Source: Trebonia kvetii (GTDB lineage Bacteria > Actinomycetota > Actinomycetes > Streptosporangiales > Streptosporangiaceae). From it: a stretch of DNA of 64,000 nucleotides. The notes below the pieces were generated by a model, which was not told where the DNA came from, did no database searches, and worked only from the letters and a program-made list of their open reading frames with translations. Position 1 is the stretch's first letter, and each line of letters starts with the position of its first letter. Shown in pieces: positions 32,885-40,760 of the stretch. The position numbers and the translations under genes were made by a program. The stretch spans positions 248,001 to 312,000 of the forward strand of contig NZ_RPFW01000007.1 of NCBI RefSeq assembly GCF_007827045.1, read 5' to 3'.

Positions 32885-34259
32885 TTGATCGCGATTACCG
32901 AGCCGAGCCGGCAGACGCCGGTGTACGGAGAGTTCGACGTGGTGGTGGTCGGCGGGGGGCCTGCCGGGATCATGGCGGCGACCGCCGCCGCGCGGGCCGG
33001 CTGCTCGACGCTGCTCATCGAGCGGTACGGGTTCCTCGGCGGCGCGGGCACGGCCGGCGGGCTGTCCACCTTCTGCGGGCTGCACGCCAGGACCAACGGG
33101 CAGGACGTGCGGGTGATCAGGGGGGCTCGCCGACGAACTGCTCGACCGGCTTGTCAAGCTTGACGGCCTCAACGCGCCGCACCTGACGATCGCCGACGGG
33201 ATCGCGGCGCAGGCGTTCGACATTTCCGCCTACAAGATCGCGGCGGACGAGCTGGTGACCGGCTCGGGCGCACGGATCCTGTTCCACGCGATGGCCGTCG
33301 GTGCGGTGATGACCGAACGGCCGGCAACCAGTCAGGGCGTCATCGACGCGGTGCTCATCGAGTCCAAGTCCGGCAGGCAGGCGGTGCGCGGGCGGTTCTT
33401 CATCGACGCATCCGGCGACGGTGACCTGGCCGCGTGGGCGGGCGTGCCGTGGGAGAAGGCGCCGCCCATCGACGGGATGATGTACCCGTCGCTGATGTTC
33501 CGCATCAACGGTGTGGACGTGAACCGGGCGGGTCCCGCACCGTGGCGGACCGTCGAGCGGCTGATGGACGAGGCGGAGCGGGCGGGCACGCACACGTTCC
33601 CGCGCAAGAAGCCGATCGTCAGGCCGCAGCGCAACCCGCTCGAGTGGCGGGCCAACCTGACCCAGCTGCGGCGGGAAGACGGCGGCGCGATCGACGGTAC
33701 CGACGTCGACGAACTGACTCGCGGCGAGCTGATAGGGCGGCAGCAGGCGCTTGACGCGTTCGCGTTCATCAGGGACAGGACGCCCGGCTTCGAGGACTCC
33801 TACATCGTCGACATCGCGCCGCAGATCGGCATCCGCGAGACGCGCCGCATCGTCGGGCCCTACCAGCTCACCGAGGACGACGTGCTCGGCTGCGCCGACT
33901 TCGACGACACCATCGGGGTGAACGGCTGGCCGGTGGAGGCGCACGTGGCGGGCACCGTCGAGTTCCGGTGGCAGCGTGATCCGCGCGGGTATAACCAGCT
34001 GCCGTTCCGCATCCTGCTGCCGGGGAACGTCGGCAACCTGTACGTGGCCGGCCGGTGCGCGTCGATGACCCACGGCGCCCAGTCGGCCGCCCGGGTCACC
34101 GGGCCGTGCTTCGTGATGGGCGAGGCGGCGGGCACCGCGGCGCGGATGGCGCTGTCGGCCGGCCTGCCCGGCGACGCGATCGACGTGCAAGAACTACAGC
34201 GGCGGCTGCAGGACCAGGGCGCCTACCTGGGCAGGACCGCGCCGGAGCCGATCCGCTGA
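32885..34259 (+). pseudogene. FAD-dependent oxidoreductase, split by one extra G
   Basis: The 5' part from TTG 32885 encodes the FAD-binding start (FDVVVVGGGPAGIMAATAAARAG, then FLGGAGTAGGLSTFCG). At 33120-33125 there are six G where five would keep the frame. Removing one G gives GLADELLDRLVKLDG and joins directly to the second part (33255 onwards), with FFIDASGDGDLAAWAGV, IGIRETRRIVGPYQLTEDD and NLYVAGRCASMTHGAQSAARVTGP. This is the FAD_oxidored family (about 450 residues). As given, the protein is truncated at about residue 92. A homopolymer error or a phase-variable site is possible, so the gene may be intact in the cell. Confidence 0.85.
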
Positions 34260-34275
34260 GCGGGCGGCCCCGAGT

Positions 34276-34767
34276 TCAGGCGCCGCGCATCCAGGCGAGG
34301 ACCGCGAGCACCCGCCGGTTGTCATCGGGTGTTCCCGGGATGTCGAGCTTGACGTAGATCCGGGTGATGTAGGACTCGATCGTCTTCTCCGTCAGGTTCG
34401 TGATCTTGTGGATGGCGTGGTTCGACCGGCCCTCGGCCAGGTGGGCGAGAATGTCCTGCTCGGCGTCTGTGAGCCGGTCGAGCTTGCTGAGCTGGCGCTG
34501 GTGGCTCAGCAGGCGGCCAACAAGCGTGCTGTCGATGACCGACTCGCCCGCGCATACCCGCTGGAGCGCGTCACGCAGCGCTTCTGCGTTGTCGACGCGG
34601 TCCTTGAGCAGGTAGCCGCGGCGGCTCGCGCCGTTGGCGAGCAGCCGGGTCGCGTAGGCTATCTCGGCGTACTGCGAAAGCAGCAGGATGCCCAGCCCCG
34701 GATGGCTCGCGGCCAGCTGCTCGGCGACGCGCAGTCCCTCGTCGGTGTACGTCGGCGGCATCCGCAC
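34276..34767 (-). pseudogene. LuxR-type response regulator lacking most of its receiver domain
   Basis: The frame starts with VRMPPTYTDEGLRVAEQLAASHPGLGILLLSQYAE, which is the second half of a NarL-type receiver domain immediately after the usual phospho-acceptor Asp (normally D-VRMPP). It continues to an intact LuxR helix-turn-helix (LTDAEQDILAHLAEGRSNHAIHKI and TEKTIESYITRIYVKLDIPG). About 50 N-terminal residues, including both acidic-pocket positions and the phosphorylated Asp, are missing. Upstream DNA is unrelated, and no good Shine-Dalgarno precedes the GTG at 34767. It is a deletion remnant, although a constitutive DNA-binding fragment cannot be excluded. Confidence 0.75.
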
Positions 34768-34957
34768 GCCCCGCCGTGCCGCTCACGGCGATAGTTTTCC
34801 GGCAGGCACATTCCCCGTCTACCGGGAAAACCCGGTCATGTCCATCAACCTGACTGATATCGGCCAGTCGGCATGGTGGCAAGCCACAAACGGGGCGGAG
34901 GGTTTTGGCTAGTCTGCCCCTCTTGTCCGATGGGCGGCGAGGTATCAGGCTCAGCAT

Positions 34958-36328
34958 GTGCCGGACCGCAAGCTGCGCTCCAACTTCACGCCAGGGACCA
35001 CGCCGTGGGCGATGCGCCGCGCGCAGTGGTCCGCACTCGGGCTGAGCGACGAGGACCTGGAGAAGCCGAAGATCGCGATCGTCAACTCCTCGTCACAGCT
35101 CGCGTCCTGCTTCAGTCACCTGGACCAGATCGTCGCGCCGCTGAAGCGGGCCATCGAGGAGGCGGGCGGCGTCGCGTTCGAGGTGCGGACCGCCGCGCCG
35201 TCCGACGCGATCACGTCGGCCGGGGCGGCCGGGCAGTACATCCTGCCGTCGCGCGACCTGATCGCCTCCGACATCGAGGTGGCGGTCGAGGGCGCGCTGC
35301 TCGACGGCATGGTGTGCCTGGCCTCCTGCGACAAGACCACGCCGGGGCAGCTGATGGCCGCGGGGCGGCTTGACGTCCCGACGATCATCATCGGCTGCGG
35401 CTACCAGCCGTCCGGGATGTACCACGGGGAGCCGGTCGACTTCGAGGACATCTTCCGGTTCGCCGGGCACGTGAACGCCGGGCGGATGACGGTGTCCGAA
35501 CTCGGCGAGATGTCCCGCTGCGCGGTCACCGGGCCAGGCGTCTGTGCCGGCATGGGCACCGCGAACTCCATGCACCTGGCCGCCGAGGCGCTCGGCATGG
35601 CGCTGCCTGGCACCACCCCGGTGCTCGCGCTCGGACCGCGGATGTGGGATGCCGTGGCCGCCGCCGGCGCCCGGATCGTGGCGCTTGTCGAAGAAGACCT
35701 AAGACCAAGGTCACTCCTAACGAGTTCGGCCTTCGCCAATGCCGTCATCGCGATTCTCGCCGTCAGCGGAAGCGTCAACTGCCTCAAGCACCTGCAGGCC
35801 ATCGCAGTCGAGGCCGGGGCGGACGTGGACGTCTACCGGCTGTTCGAGGAGCTGGCGCCGAAGGTCCCGCTGCTGGCCGACGTCAAGCCCAACGGGAACA
35901 CGCAGATCACCGAGTTCGAGGCGGCCGGGGGAACCCGCGGGCTGCTGCGGCAGCTCGCGCCGCTGCTCGACCTGTCCGCGCGCTCGGCACTGATGTTCGC
36001 GATCGACGGCGCCGGGCTCTCCGGGTCCGTCGCTGTGATCACCGACGGGCAGATGTCCGGCCTGGTCAACGGCGGTCTCGTGGTCGCCGAGGTATCACCG
36101 GAGGGCGCCGCGGGCGGGCCGCTCGGCCTGGTCCGCGACGGGGACATGATCTCGATCGATGTTGATGCTCGCGCCCTCGACCTGGAGGTCTCCGCGGCGG
36201 AACTCGACGCGCGCCGCGCGGAACTGCCGCCGCTGCGCGCGCCGGCCGGCTGCGGCTGGCTGTCGGTCTACGCGCGGACCGTCACGCCGCTTGGCGCGGG
36301 CGCGACCCTCGGCATGAGAAACCACTGA
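34958..36328 (+). CDS. IlvD/Edd-family dehydratase, internally shortened
   Basis: A 456-residue protein of the dihydroxy-acid/6-phosphogluconate/sugar-acid dehydratase family. Cluster cysteines are in place: QLASCFSH, LASCDKTTPGQ and GPGVCAGMGTANSMHLAAEALG. The catalytic-Ser block DGQMSG is also present. Family members are about 570 residues. Here the stretch between LLRQLAPLLDLSARS and LMFAIDGAGLSGSVAVITDG (about residue 340) lacks roughly 100 residues that normally form the first part of the C-terminal beta-barrel domain. The reading frame is unbroken, so this is either a compact subfamily or a viable in-frame deletion. Neighbouring dehydrogenases suggest a sugar-acid dehydratase role. Confidence 0.85.
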   Translation: MPDRKLRSNFTPGTTPWAMRRAQWSALGLSDEDLEKPKIAIVNSSSQLASCFSHLDQIVAPLKRAIEEAGGVAFEVRTAAPSDAITSAGAAGQYILPSRDLIASDIEVAVEGALLDGMVCLASCDKTTPGQLMAAGRLDVPTIIIGCGYQPSGMYHGEPVDFEDIFRFAGHVNAGRMTVSELGEMSRCAVTGPGVCAGMGTANSMHLAAEALGMALPGTTPVLALGPRMWDAVAAAGARIVALVEEDLRPRSLLTSSAFANAVIAILAVSGSVNCLKHLQAIAVEAGADVDVYRLFEELAPKVPLLADVKPNGNTQITEFEAAGGTRGLLRQLAPLLDLSARSALMFAIDGAGLSGSVAVITDGQMSGLVNGGLVVAEVSPEGAAGGPLGLVRDGDMISIDVDARALDLEVSAAELDARRAELPPLRAPAGCGWLSVYARTVTPLGAGATLGMRNH

Positions 36329-36354
36329 ACAGCTAACGAGAGGCAAGGAAGCCA

Positions 36355-37368
36355 GTGCGCGCCGTTCTATATGTGGATCAGGAGACCGGGACGACGGTCG
36401 GCGAGGTGCCCGACCCGAGCCCGGGACCCGATGATGTCATCGTCGCCGTTGAGGCATGCGGGCTGTGCGGTTCCGATGTGCACTCCGTGCAGAACGGGAA
36501 CTGCGCACCCGGGCAGGTGCTCGGGCACGAGTTCAGCGGGCGGATCGCGGCGCTCGGCTCCGGGGTGTCCGGCTGGGCCGAGGGTCAGGCGGTCGCCGCG
36601 TCGCCGATCGGCTCGTGCGGCAACTGCCGGATCTGCGCGCGCGGGCTGCCGTTCCGCTGCCCGGTCGTGGAGAACATCGGCATCACCATCCCCGGCGCGT
36701 ACGCGCAGTACGTCAAGGTGCCGGCCAGGCAGCTTGTCGCGCTGCCAGAGGACCTGCCCGTCGAGACCGGGTCGCACGCCGAGCCGCTCTCCGTCGGGTC
36801 GCAGGCGGTGAAGCTCGCCCAGGTCGGTCCCGGCGACCCGGTGCTTGTGTACGGGGTCGGGCCAATCGGCCTCTACGCGATCATGGCGCTCAAGCTGGCG
36901 GGGGTCGGGCCGATCGTCGCCGCGGGCCGTTCGGCCGGCCGGCGGCAGGCGGCCGCCGACGTGGGCGCGGACGTGGTCATCGACACCCGGGAGATCCCCG
37001 TGGCCGAGTACGCGAAGCAGTCAGGCACGTTGTTCGCTGCCGTACTTGAGTGCTCGGCCGCGCCGGGTGCCTTCAATGAGGCACTGACGGTCACCGAGCC
37101 CGGCGGCACCGTGGTCGAGGTCGCGCTGACACCCGAGGCTGCTTCAGTGCCACTGTTTCCGCTGATCAGCGAGGGACACCACGTGGTGGGTTCGTGCGCG
37201 TTCTCCGACGAGACCTACCGGGAGTCGGTCGCGCACTTGGCCGCCGGCCGGGTCCCGGTGGAGCGGCTGGTCTCCGAGCGGGTGACGCTCGACGACACAC
37301 CCGACGCGCTGCGCAGGCTGCAGACCCCTGGCTCGCTCGTCCGGATCATCTCCCATCCGAATGCCTGA
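36355..37368 (+). CDS. Zinc-binding medium-chain alcohol/polyol dehydrogenase
   Basis: A 337-residue MDR protein of the threonine/sorbitol dehydrogenase group. Catalytic zinc ligands: Cys in ACGLCGSDVHS (residues 32-42), and His-Glu in LGHEFSGRI. The structural zinc lobe has four cysteines in the GSCGNCRICARGLPFRC segment (about 83-99). The Rossmann motif is VYGVGPIGLYAIMAL. GTG start with AAGGAA upstream. It follows the IlvD/Edd gene by 26 bases and precedes two SDR genes on the same strand, so it is likely one catabolic operon oxidising a polyol, sugar or sugar acid. Confidence 0.92.
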   Translation: MRAVLYVDQETGTTVGEVPDPSPGPDDVIVAVEACGLCGSDVHSVQNGNCAPGQVLGHEFSGRIAALGSGVSGWAEGQAVAASPIGSCGNCRICARGLPFRCPVVENIGITIPGAYAQYVKVPARQLVALPEDLPVETGSHAEPLSVGSQAVKLAQVGPGDPVLVYGVGPIGLYAIMALKLAGVGPIVAAGRSAGRRQAAADVGADVVIDTREIPVAEYAKQSGTLFAAVLECSAAPGAFNEALTVTEPGGTVVEVALTPEAASVPLFPLISEGHHVVGSCAFSDETYRESVAHLAAGRVPVERLVSERVTLDDTPDALRRLQTPGSLVRIISHPNA

Positions 37369-37403
37369 TTTCCGGCTGTCCTAGATAGGTAAGGAGCCTC
37401 TTC

Positions 37404-38267
37404 GTGGAAGAGTTCGCGGGTAAAACCGCCGTCGTCACCGGCGCCGGCAGCGGCATGGGCAAGGCGTTCGCGCTGCGCTGGGCGGCCGAGGGCATGAACC
37501 TCGTCATCGGCGACATCCAGCAGGACGCGCTCGACGCCACGGTCGCGGAACTCCAGGCGACCGGAACGCAGGTCGCGGCCCTGCGGATCGACGTGTCCAG
37601 GCTGTCGGACATCGAGGCCCTGGCGGACCTGGCCGAGTCGCGGTTCGGGAAGATCCACTTGGTGCACAACAACGCCGGCGTCGAGGGCTACCTGGACGGC
37701 AAGATCTGGGAGGCGACGGCCAAGGACTGGGACTGGACACTGGGGGTCAACCTGATGTCGGTGGTCTACGGCATCAGGACGTTCGTACCCCGGATGCTGG
37801 CCCATGGCGAGGAGGGGCATGTGGTCAACACGTGCTCGATGACCTCGGTGATCGCCGCGACCAACATGTACGGAATCTGCAAGCACGCGATCCTAGCGAT
37901 GACCGAGGTGCTCGCGGCCGACCTGGAGGCCGCCGGTGCCAACGTCGCGACGACCGGGCTCTGCCCCGGAATCATCGCGACCAACCTGTTCCACGGGTCG
38001 CGGAACCGGCGGGCCGAGGTTTCGAACGACGGCCCGATGTCCGCGTCGGGGTCGGAGCTGCGCGATCACATGCACGCCGTGCTGTCTAAGGGGATGGCAC
38101 CGTCCGAGGTCGCGGACAAGGTCGTCACGGCAGTCCGCGAGAAGAAGCTGTACCTGCTCACCGACCACGAATGGGACAGCAGGGTGGTGGCGCGGCACGA
38201 GGCGATCCTGGCCGGGGCGGTCGGCCCGGCCTCGACAGGAGCACTAGACGCGGAGGGCGTCCGATGA
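37404..38267 (+). CDS. SDR-family oxidoreductase
   Basis: A 287-residue SDR. Cofactor motif TGAGSGMGKAFAL (residues 12-24), an Asp after beta-2 (LVIGDIQQD, favouring NAD), NNAG in LVHNNAGVEG, catalytic Ser in NTCSMTSVIA and YxxxK as YGICK. The C-terminus (PSEVADKVVTAVREKKLYLLTDHEW) is like SDRs of the hydroxysteroid/aliphatic alcohol group. GTG start with AAGGAG 8 bases upstream. It sits in the middle of the dehydratase-dehydrogenase operon. Confidence 0.92.
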   Translation: MEEFAGKTAVVTGAGSGMGKAFALRWAAEGMNLVIGDIQQDALDATVAELQATGTQVAALRIDVSRLSDIEALADLAESRFGKIHLVHNNAGVEGYLDGKIWEATAKDWDWTLGVNLMSVVYGIRTFVPRMLAHGEEGHVVNTCSMTSVIAATNMYGICKHAILAMTEVLAADLEAAGANVATTGLCPGIIATNLFHGSRNRRAEVSNDGPMSASGSELRDHMHAVLSKGMAPSEVADKVVTAVREKKLYLLTDHEWDSRVVARHEAILAGAVGPASTGALDAEGVR

Positions 38268-38340
38268 GCGAGCTTGCGAGCGAATCAAATAAGTACAGTG
38301 CGTCCGCGAATGCGGACTCCGAGCGCAGCGAGGTGTCCTC
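38268..38340 (+). repeat. Intergenic hairpin and GCGAGC repeat between two SDR genes
   Basis: The 73-base gap holds direct GCGAGC repeats, a short AT-rich stretch and a perfect hairpin GTCCGC-GAAT-GCGGAC at 38302-38317, followed by GAGCGCAGCGAGG. The GAGCGAGC/GAGCGAATC pattern resembles short intergenic repeats common in mycobacteria and relatives. Its role is unknown. Confidence 0.5.
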
Positions 38341-39111
38341 ATGAGCGTGAAGTACGGGCTCGATGGACAGGTCGCGGTCGTCACCGGAGCGGCGAACGGT
38401 TTCGGCCTCGCGGTCGCCACCCGGCTGGCCGATGAGAGCGCGAAGCTGGTCCTTGTGGACAGGGACGAGCAGGCGCTGAAGGCGGCGGCGGAGAAGCTCG
38501 GCGGGCTCGCGGTCGTCGCCGATGTGTCGCAGGAATCCGAGGTCGATGGCTACGTCGCCGCGGCGGTCGAGGCGCACGGGCGGATCGACCTGTTCTTCAA
38601 CAACGCCGGCATCGAGGGCCGGATGGCGCCGATGACCGAGCTGTCGGTCGCCGACTTCGACCGGGTGTGGGCGGTCAACGCCCGCGGCGTCTTCATGGGC
38701 CTGCGCGCCGTCCTCAAGGTGATGAAGCCGCAGGGCTCCGGCGTGATCGTGAACACCGCGTCGATGGCGGCGATCAAGGGCGCCGCGACGTTCTCTCCGT
38801 ACATCGCCTCCAAGCACGCGGTGCTCGGCCTGACCAAGTCGGCCGCGCTCGAGGCCGCGCCGTACGGCATCCGGGTCAACTGCGTGGCACCCGGCCACAT
38901 CGACACCCGGATGGCCCGCGACCTGACCGCGCAGATCGACCCTGCTGACCCCGACGGCGTGTTCCGCGCGGTGTCCGAATCGGTGCCCTACGGCAAGCGG
39001 TACGGCACCGCGGCCGAGGTCGCGAACCTGGTCATGTGGCTGTTGTCGGACGAGTCGGAGTACGTCTCCGGCGCGCTGCACCTGATCGACGGCGGGCTCA
39101 ACGCCGGCTGA
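38341..39111 (+). CDS. SDR-family oxidoreductase
   Basis: A 256-residue classical SDR: TGAANGFGLAVATRLA (residues 15-30), Asp after beta-2 in LVLVDRDEQ, NNAG in FFNNAGIEGR, Ser in NTASMAAIKGAA, YxxxK in YIASKHAVLGLTKSAALEAAPYGIRVNCVAPG and the GALHLIDGGLN end. It is a typical NAD-dependent 3-ketoacyl-reductase-like or polyol dehydrogenase fold. It is the last gene of the plus-strand group and is followed by a terminator shared with the convergent GNAT gene. Confidence 0.92.
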   Translation: MSVKYGLDGQVAVVTGAANGFGLAVATRLADESAKLVLVDRDEQALKAAAEKLGGLAVVADVSQESEVDGYVAAAVEAHGRIDLFFNNAGIEGRMAPMTELSVADFDRVWAVNARGVFMGLRAVLKVMKPQGSGVIVNTASMAAIKGAATFSPYIASKHAVLGLTKSAALEAAPYGIRVNCVAPGHIDTRMARDLTAQIDPADPDGVFRAVSESVPYGKRYGTAAEVANLVMWLLSDESEYVSGALHLIDGGLNAG

Positions 39112-39130
39112 GGCGGCGGGCGCGATGATC

Positions 39131-39171
39131 GATGTGCCGTCGGGGCGGCTCTGGCCGGCCTACGGCACATC
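39131..39171. terminator. Bidirectional hairpin overlapping the end of the GNAT gene
   Basis: GATGTGCCGT (39131-39140) is perfectly complementary to ACGGCACATC (39162-39171). It lies 19 bases after the SDR stop, and its right arm includes the last codons of the convergent GNAT gene. No U-tract. Confidence 0.65.
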
Positions 39172-39687
39172 GGTGGCGCGCGAGGTGTTTCTGGGGCCTA
39201 GGTAGACGTGCTCGGTCAGGGTGTTGCCGTCCCTGAAGGTGACCGTGACTGTGCCGGCCCGGGTCCAGCCACGCGATTCGTAGAGGGCGATGGCGGCGGC
39301 GAGTTCTGTGTCCACGTCGAGGATGGGCCACAGGCCGCGTGCCGCCGCCTCGGCGGCCGCCGCGTCCAGGAGCAGGCGGCCGGCTCCGTGGCCGCGGGCG
39401 AGCGGTGCGACGAACAGCCGGGCCACCACGGCAAGCTGGTCTTCGCGGCGGCCGAGCGCGCCCGCGGCGAGTTCCATGGCCGCCGGCACGCTGCGCGGGA
39501 CCAGGGCGATGTGGCCGGCGATCTGGCCGTCCAGCTCGGCGACCCAGATGCCATGCAGGCTGGCAGGGCTCAGGAAAGACGTGAGGTCGGCAGGGAGGTA
39601 GCGGGGATAGCGGTCCGCGGCGTGCACCTCGCGGACCAGGTCGGCGCAGGCCGTCAGGTCGTCGTCCCGGCGTGGGCGGATCAGCAT
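39160..39687 (-). CDS. GNAT-family N-acetyltransferase
   Basis: About 175 residues from ATG 39687, which starts the fold with MLIRPRRDDDL; an ATG at 39723 is possible. The acetyl-CoA site is seen in LAVVARLFVAPLARGHGAGRLLLDAA (R/Q-x-x-G-x-G/A type), with the following beta-5 LWPILDVDTELAAAIALYESRGW. The substrate is unknown. It is a single gene, convergent with the SDR. Confidence 0.9.
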   Translation of the reverse strand: MLIRPRRDDDLTACADLVREVHAADRYPRYLPADLTSFLSPASLHGIWVAELDGQIAGHIALVPRSVPAAMELAAGALGRREDQLAVVARLFVAPLARGHGAGRLLLDAAAAEAAARGLWPILDVDTELAAAIALYESRGWTRAGTVTVTFRDGNTLTEHVYLGPRNTSRATDVP

Positions 39688-39785
39688 GCCGGCATTGTCC
39701 CGTGGCCAGGGCGGATCTCTCATCAGTGGGTTGGTTGCACGGCAAGTGCCGACCTATGGGTATGCTGATGTTCGCTGGTTAGGAG

Positions 39786-39811
39786 TTGCGAAAATTTGCA
39801 ATTGCTATAAG
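39786..39811 (+). promoter_or_regulatory. Promoter and putative ArsR operator of the hydrogenase-like locus
   Basis: TTGCGAAAATTTGCAA (39786-39801) is an imperfect 16-base dyad (two mismatched pairs) followed at 39806-39811 by TATAAG, a likely -10 box. The AT-rich patch is exceptional for this DNA. Overlap of dyad and promoter suits autorepression by the ArsR protein encoded from 39832. Confidence 0.55.
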
Positions 39812-39831
39812 GATTGATAGGCTTCTGCCTT

Positions 39832-40161
39832 GTGAGTACACCGCTCTATCAGCTGAAGGCTGAGTTCTTCAAGACGCTTGGGCATCCGGCGCGGATCCGG
39901 GTGCTTGAGCTGCTGGCTGAGCGGGATCACGCGGTGAGCGAGATGCTGCCCGAGGTGGGCATCGAAGCCGCGAACCTCTCGCAGCACCTGGCGGTGCTGC
40001 GGCGCGCGGGGCTGGTGGCCACCAGGAAGGACGGGTCGTCGGTGATCTACTCGCTGACCAGCCCTGAGGTCGCCGAGCTGCTGCGGGTGGCACGGCACAT
40101 CCTCACCGTCGTGCTCGCCGGCCAGGCGGAGCTGCTCGCGGACCTGCGCAGTCCGCGGTAG
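39832..40161 (+). CDS. ArsR-family regulator, Rv0081-like
   Basis: About 109 residues from GTG 39832. A winged helix protein: LYQLKAEFFKTLGHPARIRVLELLAERDHAVSEM, then the recognition region EAANLSQHLAVLRRAGLVATRKDGSSVIYSL. It has no obvious metal-binding cysteines. From memory the protein closely resembles Rv0081 of M. tuberculosis (LYKLKAEFFKTLAHPARIRILELL), a hypoxia-linked regulator that precedes the same hydrogenase-like genes there. It probably controls the downstream complex and itself. Confidence 0.9.
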   Translation: MSTPLYQLKAEFFKTLGHPARIRVLELLAERDHAVSEMLPEVGIEAANLSQHLAVLRRAGLVATRKDGSSVIYSLTSPEVAELLRVARHILTVVLAGQAELLADLRSPR

Positions 40162-40274
40162 CCCCGGTCACCGCCGTCTGACATCGCACTACCCGGCAGG
40201 CACTACCCCTTGCCGTCGCCGGGCTCCCGCGCTAGCCAGTGTTGCTAGCACCCCCCGAGTAGCTGGAGTGTCTG

Positions 40275-40760
40275 ATGCTGAGGTTGTGGCGCATGATCCG
40301 CGCCACCGGGCGGATCGCCGAGCCCACGCCGCCGCGGACCGCGTCCGCACCGAGCGCCCCGCGCGCACCGCTGGGCGGGTCCGTGCAGATCAGGCATGTG
40401 GACGCCGGATCATGCAACGGGTGCGAGGTGGAGATCGGAGCGGCATTCGGGCCGGTGTACGACGCGGAGCGGTACGGGGCGCGGCTCGTCGCCTCGCCCC
40501 GGCACGCCGACGCGCTGCTGGTAACCGGGGTCGTCACGCGGAACATGGCCGAGCCGTTGCGCCGCACCTATGCGGCGGTGCCCGCGCCCAAGCGGGTCGT
40601 CGCGGTCGGCGACTGCGCACGCAACTGCGGGGTGTTCGCAGGGGCCTACGGCGTTGCGGGCGCGGTCGGGGACATCGTGCCTGTCGACGCCGAGGTGCCC
40701 GGCTGCCCGCCCCGGCCGGAAGCGATCGTCGAGGCGGTGCGGGAGCTGACGGGACGGTGA
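40275..40760 (+). CDS. NuoB/HycG-like iron-sulfur subunit of a hydrogenase-4-like complex
   Basis: 161 residues, Rv0082-like. After a Pro/Ala-rich N-terminus, the 20-kDa subunit fold begins: VDAGSCNGCEVEIGAAFGP (two Cys), VAVGDCARNCGVFAG (Cys) and DAEVPGCPPRPEAIVEAV (Cys). These four cysteines would bind the proximal [4Fe-4S] cluster (N2-like) of complex I/group 4 hydrogenases. The stop overlaps the next GTG by 4 bases. It is the first gene of a six-gene operon. It should lie on the cytoplasmic side, docked to the large subunit at 46115. Confidence 0.92.
   Translation: MLRLWRMIRATGRIAEPTPPRTASAPSAPRAPLGGSVQIRHVDAGSCNGCEVEIGAAFGPVYDAERYGARLVASPRHADALLVTGVVTRNMAEPLRRTYAAVPAPKRVVAVGDCARNCGVFAGAYGVAGAVGDIVPVDAEVPGCPPRPEAIVEAVRELTGR

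Noticed and set aside
34276..34767. A complete LuxR-family response regulator
   Set aside because: The start of the receiver domain and the phosphorylated Asp are missing and the upstream DNA is unrelated.
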